Source: Geminicoccus roseus DSM 18922 (GTDB lineage: Bacteria > Pseudomonadota > Alphaproteobacteria > Geminicoccales > Geminicoccaceae). From it: a stretch of 64,000 nt of DNA. The stretch lies in assembly GCF_000427665.1 (NCBI RefSeq), contig NZ_ATYL01000003.1, forward strand, positions 62,001-126,000, written 5' to 3'. Position 1 is the stretch's first letter. Every line of letters starts with the position of its first letter. This document shows positions 25,501 to 34,658 of the stretch, in pieces. A program made the position numbers and the translations under genes. The notes beneath the pieces are model-generated. The model saw only the letters and a program-made list of their open reading frames with translations. It did no database searches and had not been told where the DNA came from.

Positions 25501-25560
25501 TGGCCCCGCCTTCAACGGCGATAGATTCGTTGGCCCCGCCTTCAACGGCGATAGATCCGG
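25501..25560 (+). repeat. Two-copy 30-bp tandem repeat
   Basis: Units at 25501-25530 and 25531-25560 share 28 of 30 positions. It lies in the short space between two convergent genes and is probably a recent local duplication, not a CRISPR. Confidence 0.85.
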
Positions 25561-25619
25561 GAGCCTGAGGCCTCAAGAGACAGCAGCGGGTGGCGAGAGC
25601 CCAGGTGGCAGCCCTGCAG

Positions 25620-26429
25620 TCAAGGAACGATCGGGTCTGGCACGGCAACAACTCCGTTGGACGATGCAGCCGACGCGCTGATGATGGGACGAAATTGCGA
25701 TCCAGCTGCCGGTAGGAGATCAGCGACTCGCTCAGCAAGGCAGTGATAGCTCGAGTCGGTCATGTGGATCCGGTCTGCCATGAGCATCGTGGCTGGCGAG
25801 AAGCGGCCCGTCTCGATCCAGTGACGCATCAACGCATGACGCGGCAGAAGCTCCACGTCAGCGTCGTTCGCTGCCTGCCGTACCGCTTCCCGCACGGAGC
25901 GAAGAGCATCGGTGTCGGGTCGATCTGGAAAATACTGCGCCTCCATCAACACGATGTCGGCACCGCTATTCCGGATCCGGGCAATTCCTGTCTGAAGGTC
26001 GTCGTAAACCTCGGTGATGCTCCTCCCTTGGAAGGCATCGTTCGTTCCGACCTGCCAGATTACAAGGTTTGGACGGTATGCCAGCACATCCCGCTCGAAC
26101 CGCATGAGGTTGCGGGAAATAGTCTCCCCACCTATCCCGGAATTGATCACTTCGATCGGCGTATTCGGATAGCGGATGGAGAGGATCTCTGCCAGCTGTG
26201 ACGGGTAACTGCGCTTCGGGCTGGTGGCGCCTGTACCATAGGTACTTGATGAGCCAATCGCGACGATAGTCACTGGCTGGCCTGCACGAAGAAGTTCCAG
26301 GGTCTGGGTTACTGGCGCGAATGGACCCCAGATTCCTGACGCCGCATCACATGAGGGCATTCCGAGAGCGGGAGGCGACAAGAGCAGAAAAGCCAGTGAT
26401 ACGGCAAAGGCAAGAGACGAGCGTCGCAT
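25620..26429 (-). CDS. Exported SGNH/GDSL-type hydrolase
   Basis: A 269-residue secreted esterase-type protein. An N-terminal signal peptide (SLAFAVSLAFLLLSPPALG) is followed by the SGNH blocks: catalytic Ser in AIGSSSTYGTGA (block I), Gly in SGIGGETISRN (II), Asn in QVGTNDAF (III), and the Asp/His pair in MADRIHMTDSSYH (V). Such enzymes remove or transfer acyl groups on polysaccharides or cleave small esters in the periplasm. Its position beside the OpgC acyltransferase and glycosyltransferases suggests an acetyl or succinyl esterase for the surface glycan. It converges on the GT-C gene. ATG 26429 gives a standard signal peptide. Confidence 0.87.
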   Translation of the reverse strand: MRRSSLAFAVSLAFLLLSPPALGMPSCDAASGIWGPFAPVTQTLELLRAGQPVTIVAIGSSSTYGTGATSPKRSYPSQLAEILSIRYPNTPIEVINSGIGGETISRNLMRFERDVLAYRPNLVIWQVGTNDAFQGRSITEVYDDLQTGIARIRNSGADIVLMEAQYFPDRPDTDALRSVREAVRQAANDADVELLPRHALMRHWIETGRFSPATMLMADRIHMTDSSYHCLAERVADLLPAAGSQFRPIISASAASSNGVVAVPDPIVP

Positions 26430-26753
26430 CCTGATCCACTCCGGCTGCGGAAACAGTTGTGCCCCCGGTGAGGGAGTGATTCCCGGTTACACGCGGGACC
26501 GAGCAACTTTCACCGGAAATTCTATCAGAACGCGAGTTATTCGTCGGGGAGTTGCCTTTTTGCTGCCGTCATCAAGGTGCCATGAATGGCGGACCATATA
26601 ATCTTCGTTCACACAGCTGAATGAGGGTGGAACCGAGAAGGAGGCGTCCCTTTATAGGCACCATCAGCCTGCGGTGGTCGCGGGTCGTGCACCCAGGTAT
26701 CTGCCACTCAAGGGTAGTCGGGCTCGGAGTGGCGGCCAAAGAGGCGATCAGAA
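26430..26753. other. Divergent promoter region
   Basis: About 320 bp between the divergent SGNH hydrolase and OpgC genes, with no coding potential recognised. It must carry both promoters. No clear operator was identified. Confidence 0.4.
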
Positions 26754-27956
26754 ATGCGGCGTCTTGAACTTCTCGATGGGCTGAGAGGTTACTTCCTTGT
26801 ATTTATGATGCTGAACCACCTGTACTTTACAGGTGGGTTGACACTGGTACACGTCAATCATGCTGAACTAGGTTTCGTGGAGGACGCGCAGGGGTTCGTC
26901 TTCCTGTCTGGCCTGCTTATCGGCATGGTGTATGCAAAGAGGATGGCTCGGGAAGGCTTTGCGGCAGGGGCAGTGCGCATCTGGCATCGTGCCGCCGAGC
27001 TGTACCTGTATGCGCTGCTGTGCCTGTTCGTGGTGCTGCTGGCAGTAAGGCTGATGCCTGAGCTGGAGGCGTATTGGGCCAACTGGCTGGGAGAACTAGC
27101 GTCTCCTGGGCATGCGTCGACGCTTGCGGCGGCAACGCTCGTCCATCAACCGACCTATATGGACATCCTCCCCCAGTACATCGCCTACCTCCTGGTAGCT
27201 CCTCCGCTGGTGTATCTCGTTCTGCGCGATCGATGGATGCTGGTGGCGATCGCTTCGGCTGTTCTGTGGCTGGCTGTGCAACTGGGGCTCCATTTGCCCC
27301 TGGGAAATGCACTGGATCACCTGCTCGGTCAGGTTGAGCCAGGCTTGGCGATGCGCAACCACTTCAACGTTTTCGCCTGGCAGGTTGTATTCATGGCCGG
27401 CTTGGTGATGGGCGCGTTGTCCGCGACCCATCGCATCGATTGGAAGAAAGTTTTTCACCCGTCGAGCAGGAGCATGCTGCTCGCGGCAGTCGTCTTCTTT
27501 AGCTTTTTCATGGCGTTCCGCCTTGGGTGGACTTTTGGCGTGATCCCTGAAGCCAGTTGGGACCGATTCGTCGCCATTACCAATCGCGGTGAGTTCAGCC
27601 TTGTCTACCTGCTGAACTTCGTGGCGACAGGATACCTTCTTGCATGGCTTCTGATCGCCGGGCCCTGGGCCGAGGAGAACTGGATCCGGCAAGTCGCAGC
27701 AGTTCTTACGTCGCTGTTCTCGCTGCCGTTCCTCCGGCTCATCGGTCGCCACTCGTTGCAGGTCTATGTGTTCCATGTCGTGGTGGTCTACGCGATGCTT
27801 GCAGTGGATCGACACCTCGGTCCGTTCCCCGAATCGGTGAGGACATTGCTTGCGATCACTGCGATCGCTTCGCTTGCGATTCCTGCCTGGCTGCGCGAGG
27901 CGGACTTGCGGGGTACGCGACAGGCGGCAATGCCAACCACCCGAGGAGCATCCTGA
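26754..27956 (+). CDS. OpgC-family membrane acyltransferase
   Basis: A 400-residue membrane protein with about ten helices, of the OpgC family (PF10129), which transfers succinyl or other acyl groups to periplasmic glucans. Family signatures are the start RRLELLDGLRGYFLVFMMLNH, the segment LGFVEDAQGFVFLSGLLIGM, and the C-terminal LIGRHSLQVYVFHVVVVY. Start ATG 26754 gives the usual N-terminus. It sits in the surface-glycan region next to an SGNH esterase, so it may acylate that glycan or an osmoregulated periplasmic glucan; no glucan synthase gene (opgGH or ndvB) is in the window. Confidence 0.9.
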   Translation: MRRLELLDGLRGYFLVFMMLNHLYFTGGLTLVHVNHAELGFVEDAQGFVFLSGLLIGMVYAKRMAREGFAAGAVRIWHRAAELYLYALLCLFVVLLAVRLMPELEAYWANWLGELASPGHASTLAAATLVHQPTYMDILPQYIAYLLVAPPLVYLVLRDRWMLVAIASAVLWLAVQLGLHLPLGNALDHLLGQVEPGLAMRNHFNVFAWQVVFMAGLVMGALSATHRIDWKKVFHPSSRSMLLAAVVFFSFFMAFRLGWTFGVIPEASWDRFVAITNRGEFSLVYLLNFVATGYLLAWLLIAGPWAEENWIRQVAAVLTSLFSLPFLRLIGRHSLQVYVFHVVVVYAMLAVDRHLGPFPESVRTLLAITAIASLAIPAWLREADLRGTRQAAMPTTRGAS

Positions 27957-28103
27957 AGACGCCCGTGGCTCCGGCTCATGGCCGACCCGATAGCCCGGTG
28001 CCTTGATGTCGCGATCAAGGATCGTACCTATCGCTTGCTTCATGTGGTTCTGCGTACCAAAGGTGCAGCACATCCGATCCTTTGATCTTCGGAAGGTGCA
28101 GGC

Positions 28104-28862
28104 ATGGAACATGCAGGCCGTACAGCCCTGGTCACCGGTGCCACGGGAGGCCTGGGACTTGCTCAATCGCGCATGCTCGCCGAGGCCGGTGCCAAGGTCC
28201 TGATGCTCGATGTCAAGGAACCCCAAGCTGTCGAAGATCTGCGCGAGCAAATCGACCCAAGTGCGGGCGAGCTTGTCTGGGTCCCCTGCGATCTGACGGA
28301 TCCCCAGGCGACGAAGGACTTAGTCAGCAAGCTCACGACGGAACATGGCGGGATCGATATCGTCGTCAACAACGCGGCCATCAATCCGCTGAAGGCCATC
28401 GATGCCTACGATCTGGCGGAGTGGCAGCGGGTACAGGACGTGAATGCCACGGCATGCGTCGCCATCGCTCAGGCGACCGTTCCGTCGATGAAGACCAAGG
28501 GCTGGGGACAGATCGTCAACATCACGACGGTCACGCTGAACGGGGGATGGGAGAACTTCAGCGCTTATGTCGGCTCCAAAGGTACCCTGCTCGGCTTGAC
28601 CAGGTCACTCGCACGCGAGCTTGGCCGGTTCGGCATTCGCGTGAACTGTATCAGTCCGGGAGCCATTCCGACGCCTCTGGAGCAGGAAGTGTGGGCGGAT
28701 CAGATCGAGACCTATGTGACCTTCCTGCTTGACCATCAGGCTCTCAAGTATCGCGGCAGCCCGGACGACGTGGCCAATGCCCTGATGTTCTTGGTCTCCG
28801 ACAAGGCGCGCTTCGTCACCGGCCATAACCTCTCGGTGGATGGCGGGTGGTGGATGCACTGA
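28104..28862 (+). CDS. Short-chain dehydrogenase/reductase
   Basis: A 252-residue classical SDR. The NAD(P) motif is TGATGGLG (about residues 11-18), with VNNAAINPL, and catalytic Tyr and Lys in YVGSK. The catalytic Ser position, about 13 residues before the Tyr, reads NITTVTL, so Thr appears to replace Ser. The C-terminus GHNLSVDGGWWMH is typical. The substrate is unknown. The next gene, a FadR-type regulator, starts 10 bp downstream and is probably in the same operon, which suggests an inducible catabolic step (for example sugar acid or polyol oxidation). ATG 28104 gives the usual short N-terminus. Confidence 0.88.
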   Translation: MEHAGRTALVTGATGGLGLAQSRMLAEAGAKVLMLDVKEPQAVEDLREQIDPSAGELVWVPCDLTDPQATKDLVSKLTTEHGGIDIVVNNAAINPLKAIDAYDLAEWQRVQDVNATACVAIAQATVPSMKTKGWGQIVNITTVTLNGGWENFSAYVGSKGTLLGLTRSLARELGRFGIRVNCISPGAIPTPLEQEVWADQIETYVTFLLDHQALKYRGSPDDVANALMFLVSDKARFVTGHNLSVDGGWWMH

Positions 28863-28872
28863 AGAAAGTAAC

Positions 28873-29661
28873 ATGGAACTCGACCCTCAGACTCTTATCG
28901 ATCAAGCTCGTACCTATGGCGCGCGCGGCGTGCACGGCCGGGTCGTCGAGTCGATCGGACGGCGGATCGTCGGAGGAGAAATCGCTGCGGGCGAGATGCT
29001 TCCCAAGGAAGCGGAGTTGATGACCGAGCTTCATACCTCGCGGACCTCGATTCGTGAGGCTGTGAAGGTGCTATCGGCCAAGGGCCTGCTCGAAACACGA
29101 CAAAAGCGGGGAACGCTGGTTCGGCCACGCGAGGCCTGGAACCTCCTGGACCCCGACGTGCTGGTATGGTCGATCGCAGGGGGCCCCGATCCTCGGCTCA
29201 CCCATGAGTTGACCGAAATGCGTCGGCTGATCGAGCCTGGCGCGGTGGCGCTCGCCGCCGAGCGCCACAACGAGGCCCAGCTTGCAGCGCTTGCCGCGGC
29301 ACTTGCGGACATGCGCCGTGCGCTGAACGATCCACTGGCCTACTATGTGGCTGACCTGGCTTTTCACCGGGCTCTTTTTACCGCCACCGGCAACCCCTTC
29401 ATCGATCGCCTCGGGTCCGTCGTGGATGCCGTGCTCGCTGTCAGCTTTGCCTTGCAGCGCCGCTCGCTGATTCCGCAGGAGCAGGGCCTGATTCTGCATG
29501 AGACTGTATTCGAGCGGGTAGCGGCGCGAGATGTCGCCGGAGCAAAGCAGGCCATGCTCGACATCATCGAAAGCGGCAAGCTGGTTCTCGAACGCTCGAT
29601 TGGTCCCATGGCAGGCTTGCGGCCTGAACTTGCTGGATCCGCCCATGCTCATGCCACCTGA
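28873..29661 (+). CDS. FadR-type GntR transcriptional regulator
   Basis: A 262-residue regulator. The N-terminal winged helix (about 20-88) contains [20 protein letters not shown] and [20 protein letters not shown]; the C-terminal FCD ligand-binding domain (about 100-235) contains the metal-ligand type segments [16 protein letters not shown] and [14 protein letters not shown]. Members typically repress catabolic genes and are released by an acid metabolite. It follows the SDR gene by 10 bp and probably controls it. ATG 28873 has GAAGAAAG upstream. Its end overlaps the hemA end by 13 bp on the opposite strand. Confidence 0.92.
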   Translation: MELDPQTLIDQARTYGARGVHGRVVESIGRRIVGGEIAAGEMLPKEAELMTELHTSRTSIREAVKVLSAKGLLETRQKRGTLVRPREAWNLLDPDVLVWSIAGGPDPRLTHELTEMRRLIEPGAVALAAERHNEAQLAALAAALADMRRALNDPLAYYVADLAFHRALFTATGNPFIDRLGSVVDAVLAVSFALQRRSLIPQEQGLILHETVFERVAARDVAGAKQAMLDIIESGKLVLERSIGPMAGLRPELAGSAHAHAT

Positions 29662-30920
29662 GTTGCAGTGCGTTCGGGGCGAGCAGAGTAGATCAAACCG
29701 CCCCGGTGGTGCCTCATGAGATCCAACTGGTCCCAAACATCTTCAAGGGCATGCACGAGGCGGTCCATCAGGACGTCGTTGTGCAGTGGGCTGGGCGTCA
29801 GGCGCAGGCGCTCCGTACCTTTTGCGACTGTCGGGTAGTTGATCGGCTGGACGTAGATTCCGTGTCGTTCCAGCAGTAGGTCGGATGCCAGCTTGCAGCG
29901 GGTGGCGTTGCCGACGAGGATCGGGACGATATGGGAAGGGGACGGCATCACCGGCATGCCGATCGCCTCCAGACGCCGCTTGAGGGCGCTTGCCCGTTCC
30001 TGATGGATGGCGCGGATAGCGACGCCTTCCGGCCCCTTCAGCAACCGGACTGCCGCGAGGGCACCGCCGACCATGGCCGGTGGAAGTGCGGTCGTGAAGA
30101 TGAAGCCCGGCGCATGACTGCGCACCGCATCGATCAGGGCCGCCGGCCCGGCGATGTATCCGCCGATGCAACCGATGGCCTTGCCAAGCGTGCCCTGGAT
30201 GACGTCGACCGCGCCGACCATGCCGTCGCGCTCGGCGATGCCGCCACCGCGCGCGCCGTACATCCCCACTGCGTGGACCTCATCCAGATAGGTAAGAGCG
30301 CCATAGTGCTTGGCAAGAGCGCAGACCGCCGCGATCGGTCCGAAGTCGCCATCCATGGAGTAGATGCCTTCAAACACGATCAGCTTCGGACGGTTCTGTG
30401 GCTGAGCCGCCAGCAATGCCTCCAGATGAACAAGGTCATTGTGCCGGAAGATCTGCTTCTCGCATCCAGATGCCTTGATCCCGGCAATGATGGAGGCATG
30501 ATTGAGTTGGTCGGACAGAATAAGGCAGTCGGGCAGAAGCCGCGCGATCGTGCTGATGGATGCCTCATTGGCGACATAGCCGGAGGTCATCAGCAATGAT
30601 GCCTGCTTGTCGTGCAGGCCTGCCAGTTCCGCCTCAAGCAGGACATGGAGGTGCGTCGTGCCGGATATGTTGCGGGTCCCACCGGCGCCTGCTCCATAGC
30701 GCCTGATCGCCGACACGGCGCCTTCAAGTACCGTCTCATGATGACCCATGCCCAGATAGTCGTTGGAGCACCAGATCACGACATCCCGCATCCCGCTCAG
30801 CCCGCGCCAGCAGGCCTGCGGGTGGCGCCCCACCTGTCGGGCGAGGTCAGCAAAAACCCGATAGCGGCCTTCAGCGCGAACCCGCTGCACGGCTGCTTCG
30901 AAGTGACCCGCATAGTTCAT
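29649..30920 (-). CDS. hemA: 5-Aminolevulinate synthase
   Basis: A 423-residue PLP enzyme that condenses glycine with succinyl-CoA to form 5-aminolevulinate, the first step of C4-pathway tetrapyrrole synthesis characteristic of Alphaproteobacteria. Motifs: [51 protein letters not shown], and the PLP lysine in [16 protein letters not shown]. The N-terminal start at ATG 30920 (MNYAGHF) has a GGAGG site 6-10 nt upstream and fits the family; a 34-codon in-frame extension upstream is not family-like. A plasmid-borne copy may be an extra isozyme. It follows a di-heme peroxidase gene on the same strand, after a terminator. Confidence 0.95.
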   Translation of the reverse strand: MNYAGHFEAAVQRVRAEGRYRVFADLARQVGRHPQACWRGLSGMRDVVIWCSNDYLGMGHHETVLEGAVSAIRRYGAGAGGTRNISGTTHLHVLLEAELAGLHDKQASLLMTSGYVANEASISTIARLLPDCLILSDQLNHASIIAGIKASGCEKQIFRHNDLVHLEALLAAQPQNRPKLIVFEGIYSMDGDFGPIAAVCALAKHYGALTYLDEVHAVGMYGARGGGIAERDGMVGAVDVIQGTLGKAIGCIGGYIAGPAALIDAVRSHAPGFIFTTALPPAMVGGALAAVRLLKGPEGVAIRAIHQERASALKRRLEAIGMPVMPSPSHIVPILVGNATRCKLASDLLLERHGIYVQPINYPTVAKGTERLRLTPSPLHNDVLMDRLVHALEDVWDQLDLMRHHRGGLIYSARPERTATQVA

Positions 30921-30971
30921 GGTCGGCCTCCGCGGCAGAATATTGCTTGATGAGGACTTGCAGAAATGCAG

Positions 30972-31005
30972 CGGCCCTGGTCGTCCAATGGTTCGACCAG
31001 GGCCG
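30972..31005 (-). terminator. Terminator between the peroxidase and hemA genes
   Basis: CGGCCCTGGTCG (30972-30983) and CGACCAGGGCCG (30994-31005) form a perfect 12-bp stem with a 10-nt loop, 31 bp after the peroxidase stop on the minus strand. A short T-run follows. hemA then needs its own promoter between about 30921 and 30970. Confidence 0.7.
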
Positions 31006-31035
31006 AGAAGGTGAACCGGCATGATCCGGCCCGTC

Positions 31036-32700
31036 TCAAAGAGCAGCGAGGAAATTCGTCAAGTCAGCCTTCTCCTGGCTGGTAAGGCCCATATTGAACC
31101 GGATGTTGTAGAATTTGACGACATCAGCAATGGTATTGGCAGAGCCATCATGGAAATAGGGTGCACGGGAAGAAAGACCTCGTAGCGAGGGCACCGTGAT
31201 CCTGCCCACGTCGTTGCACTTCCCCGAGATCAGCGCCAAGCCCGGGTCGTTGGTCTTGAAGACAGGGCTGGTCCTGAAATTCGGGGTGCCATTGTGGCAC
31301 GTGATCTTGAAGATGGGCAGATCCGTGCGCAGAGCACTCCCGCCACGGCCAGCGAAATCGCCTGCCGTACCGATGTTGCGCTGGTTGGACTGCAGCATGT
31401 CGCCGCCACCATGCATGCCGTTATGGCACGTCGCGCAAGTCTGCCGCGGTTGTGGATCGGTCGGGCCGCCGAAGGCATCGTTGAACCCGGCGACTTCACC
31501 CATCGTGAACCTGCCGCGATCATTTTCGGCAGTGCCATTGAACAATGCCTGACCGCGGGCCACGGACCGCTGGTGCGGGCTGAACGATGTCGCCCATCCA
31601 TCGAATTCGTTGAATGGGATGAACAACGGGTCCGGGAAAGGCTCGCCCGGAGCCGGGAACGAGGGCAGCACCTTGCTTGATGGCGTGATGTTCACCTTCA
31701 GGTTTCGGACACCACCTGTCCCACCATTGCGGTGCAGCCCTCCCCCTCTCCAATCATCATTCTGGGCTGTGAAAAACTCCGTCTCGTAATCGACGATCGC
31801 CTTGACGTCAGCAGCAGGGATGTTCCCCTGAGTTGCAAGGTCGCGCTGGGCGTGACCAAAGGTGGCGCCGATCGCCTGGGACTCCAAGGTCGGCTCGCGG
31901 CCATCCCACATGATGTTGTTACTTAGACCCGGTGCCCCGAAGGACAGGAACTCGGTCTTGAACGCAAGGTTCGCCGAGATCAGAGGGCGTCGGTACATGG
32001 AGAAGATAGGGACACCTGTGCTTGGATCTTTGGCGAAGTTCGGGTCGGTGTTGCAGGTATAGGGATCGTGGTCGACTTCGATGCTGAAGTCTGCATTAGG
32101 GTTGAGGGGCATGAAGACCCGGATCAGCCCGTCCTTGAGTAGCAGCGAGCGCGCTTTGGCCGAGTCGGAGCCGCGACCCTGGCGCCCCCCATAGTACCGG
32201 GAAGGAGCGGTCTCGGAAGGCGGAACAAGATTTGGGCAGTTGGCCCCATCAACCGGGGCGAACAGCGGATCACTTGCGCCCGATCGACGGAACCGATTGT
32301 TGATCTCATCGACGCTGATGCTCATGCCCTGGCTTGGCTGATGGCATGTTCCACAGCTGCGGCCATTGGTACCCAGCGACTTGAAGAATGAGTGCTGGTC
32401 CGAGCCCTTCGTTTTGGCGGAGCTGGGTGCAATGAACCCAAGACTGCCGCTGCTATTCACGGAACTGCCTTCAGCAGGGATGACGCTTGGCAGGGACTGG
32501 CTGGGAGCGAGGCTCGGCAGGGGCGCACCCATAGCAGAGCGGTACATGGGTGCGAAGTATTTCGGTCGACCTGTAGGAACCTGTGGTTCTGACGCGGCTG
32601 CCCAAGCCGGAAGGGCAAAGCAGAACATGCCGGCTACTGCGAGGAACGCCCGGGACACCGTATGCCGATCGCGTTTATGAGAAATATTAACTTTATGCAT
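31036..32700 (-). CDS. Di-heme cytochrome c peroxidase-family protein, extended
   Basis: A 554-residue exported c-type cytochrome. A signal peptide ([19 protein letters not shown]) ends near residue 36. Two heme sites are seen: CGTCH (116-120) and CATCH (422-426). The C-terminus [18 protein letters not shown] followed by [10 protein letters not shown] is the hallmark of cytochrome c peroxidase/MauG relatives. These periplasmic proteins reduce hydrogen peroxide or oxidise organic or protein substrates. At 554 residues it is much longer than classical CcpA (about 330), with extra sequence between the hemes, so it may belong to a distinct oxidase group rather than a true peroxidase. A lone CH pair (ITCHNG, 467-471) is not a heme motif. 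Confidence 0.83.
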   Translation of the reverse strand: MHKVNISHKRDRHTVSRAFLAVAGMFCFALPAWAAASEPQVPTGRPKYFAPMYRSAMGAPLPSLAPSQSLPSVIPAEGSSVNSSGSLGFIAPSSAKTKGSDQHSFFKSLGTNGRSCGTCHQPSQGMSISVDEINNRFRRSGASDPLFAPVDGANCPNLVPPSETAPSRYYGGRQGRGSDSAKARSLLLKDGLIRVFMPLNPNADFSIEVDHDPYTCNTDPNFAKDPSTGVPIFSMYRRPLISANLAFKTEFLSFGAPGLSNNIMWDGREPTLESQAIGATFGHAQRDLATQGNIPAADVKAIVDYETEFFTAQNDDWRGGGLHRNGGTGGVRNLKVNITPSSKVLPSFPAPGEPFPDPLFIPFNEFDGWATSFSPHQRSVARGQALFNGTAENDRGRFTMGEVAGFNDAFGGPTDPQPRQTCATCHNGMHGGGDMLQSNQRNIGTAGDFAGRGGSALRTDLPIFKITCHNGTPNFRTSPVFKTNDPGLALISGKCNDVGRITVPSLRGLSSRAPYFHDGSANTIADVVKFYNIRFNMGLTSQEKADLTNFLAAL

Positions 32701-33240
32701 GATGTGAGGCCTTTTTGAATCTCAGCACGGATCAAGACGTCGCACTGGTTCGACCGTCCGACGCTGGTCGCAGCAAAACGACTGCGACTTTGTATTTGCT
32801 CTAGAACCTCATCAATGATCAACGCGTGGGTCTAGTAGCAGTTGTATGTGATGCAAACGATAGACCAATATGGCGTGTTATTGCAACAGAGATTTGCTGT
32901 ATATGACTGCAAAGCCAAATACATTCTTCAAAAAATGCTACGACTTTATTAGAATAATATCCTTGGAAACAAAATTATTATGCAAGATTATATCTAAAGT
33001 TATATCTTGGAGTCTTGCGTGTTGCCGGCTCGCGGAACCTGAAATTTCTGATGTAAAACGGAGTGCGGCAGTCCTAAGTTCGATCGGCAGGATCCGCTTG
33101 TGCCTTCCTCAGCCAAGCCGATATGGCGCACGGTCAGCTTGCGGCTTCATGCCGATGTTCCAATGCCCGATGATAGGTTGCCGTAGAGGGTAGGCTGCAC
33201 CAATCTCCCTCAGAACGCTTTGCAAAATCCAGGGCATGCC
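32701..33240. other. AT-rich gene-free stretch
   Basis: About 540 bp with no convincing gene. From about 32780 to 33050 the GC content drops to roughly a third, far below the rest. It is the divergent control region of the peroxidase and the DUF1194 gene and may also hold remnants of foreign DNA. Confidence 0.5.
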
Positions 33241-33963
33241 ATGATTGGGTCACGCCTCTCGAGGTCGGTAATGGTCCTGACGCTGCTGCTATGGGTGGCA
33301 CCGGCTCGTGCGGCGGATGTCGATCTCGAACTGGTTCTTGCTGCCGATGGGTCCGGTTCGATCGACGATGGCGAGATGCGGTTGCAGCGGGAGGGGTATG
33401 CCCGTGCCCTGAGCGACCCGGAACTGGTGACGGCGATGACGTCGGGAAGCCGCGGACGGGTCGCGATCATGTATTTCGAATGGGGCGGGGCCGAATCGCA
33501 GGTGGTGATCGCAGACTGGGCGGTCATCGACGGGATCGACAGCGCAGCCGCCTTCGCGGAGCAGCTTCGCATGACCCCGCGCGGCGCCACCGGCTGGAAC
33601 TCGATCTCCAACGCGATCGCGTTCGCCCACCGGGCCATCCGCGAGAACGACCATGAAGGGATCCGCCGGGTGATCGACATCTCCGCCGACAGCGGGAACT
33701 ATGGCGGGGTGCCGCTGCCGCTGGCGCGCGAGGCTGCTGTGTCGGACGACATCACCATCAACGGCCTGGCGGTCCTTTGCCGGACCTGCGATGGCCGCCC
33801 GGCGCGGGGCGACCTGGAAGACTATTTCGCTCGCCAGGTCATCGGCGGCTTCGGGGCCTTCGTGGTCACCGTGGACCAGACGACCAGCTTCGCCGAGGCC
33901 ATCCGGCGCAAGCTCCTTCTGGAGATTGCCGGATTGCCGGCGAAGCCTTTGGCGTCACGCTGA
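33241..33963 (+). CDS. DUF1194 (von Willebrand A-like) exported protein
   Basis: A 240-residue exported protein of the DUF1194 family. A signal peptide (VMVLTLLLWVAPARAA) is followed by a VWA-like domain starting DLELVLAADGSGSIDDGE, whose DGSGS matches the DxSxS metal-ion-dependent adhesion site. Later conserved stretches are RGATGWNSISNAI and RRVIDISADSGNYGG. The function of the family is unknown; VWA domains usually mediate metal-dependent protein binding. ATG 33241 is chosen; an in-frame TTG at 33220 would add seven residues. The gene converges with the small ferredoxin gene, overlapping it by 9 bp. Confidence 0.82.
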   Translation: MIGSRLSRSVMVLTLLLWVAPARAADVDLELVLAADGSGSIDDGEMRLQREGYARALSDPELVTAMTSGSRGRVAIMYFEWGGAESQVVIADWAVIDGIDSAAAFAEQLRMTPRGATGWNSISNAIAFAHRAIRENDHEGIRRVIDISADSGNYGGVPLPLAREAAVSDDITINGLAVLCRTCDGRPARGDLEDYFARQVIGGFGAFVVTVDQTTSFAEAIRRKLLLEIAGLPAKPLASR

Positions 33964-34302
33964 GGGTTCCTTGGTCCGTAGCCGGGCGGCGGCCTCGGAC
34001 GCGGGCGTCCCGGCCGGGATCACCAGCCACTTCCCAGGACTGGCTGCCTGCACCGCCACCACCGCGTTCTTCGGGCAGACGTCGAAGCAGCCCACCTCGA
34101 CCACGCCGATCCGGGCGCGCCTTCCCTTGGCCTTGCCATTCTCGGGCTGCATTTCCCGGCGCAGCGCCTTGGAGAGAGACTGGTCGCCGTCTGGGCCGAA
34201 GCCGCCGCGCAGCTTCTTCGAGCATTTGCGGCACACCAGCACGACCTCCGTCCACTCCGATTTCACCTGCTTGATCGATCTGTTCGCCACATTCACCGTC
34301 AC
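33955..34302 (-). CDS. Thioredoxin-like [2Fe-2S] ferredoxin-domain protein
   Basis: A protein of about 115 residues that resembles thioredoxin-like [2Fe-2S] ferredoxins. Cysteine pairs are seen in VLVCRKCSKKL and GCFDVCPKNA (C-x3-C), the latter followed by the fold-typical segment GKWLVIPAGTPASEA. Such proteins carry an iron-sulfur cluster or bind metal in the cytoplasm; a redox partner is not evident. The start is uncertain: GTG codons at 34302, 34296 and 34290 are all possible and none has a strong ribosome-binding site. An open frame extending to 34656 contains no conserved sequence and is not used. Confidence 0.6.
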   Translation of the reverse strand: MTVNVANRSIKQVKSEWTEVVLVCRKCSKKLRGGFGPDGDQSLSKALRREMQPENGKAKGRRARIGVVEVGCFDVCPKNAVVAVQAASPGKWLVIPAGTPASEAAARLRTKEPSA

Positions 34303-34658
34303 GTGGTTGTCGCCGCTGGCCGAAAGCAGATCGGATCGGCTGGGGCGACAGACAAGGGCGGTGCGGTGCGACGCCAGGGCTCTGTTGCCAGAGCGGCCGC
34401 GGCGTTCTACAGAGACTGGATGGTTTTGCTCCAGCCGTCGGGAGGGTTGTTCATGACAGCGATGCGACCACTCGTCCGCCCCGACGGACCGGGCCGCTAG
34501 GTCCGACGCAGCTTCCCCGCCCCGGGGAGCCGTCTTCCTTCCCCCATTCTTGATCTGCCGAGCACCAGCCGGTGCCGCTGCAGGTCGATATCGACTTTCA
34601 CCCGGGAGCCGAAGGCCAGCCCTGCCTGTGCTTTCCGCACTCCCCCTGGGATCCATCC

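Noticed and set aside
25501-25560. Possible CRISPR array
   Set aside because: Only two directly abutting units without spacers, and no cas genes.
31290-31310. A third heme site in the peroxidase (TCHNG)
   Set aside because: The first Cys of CxxCH is absent, so it is not a c-type heme motif.
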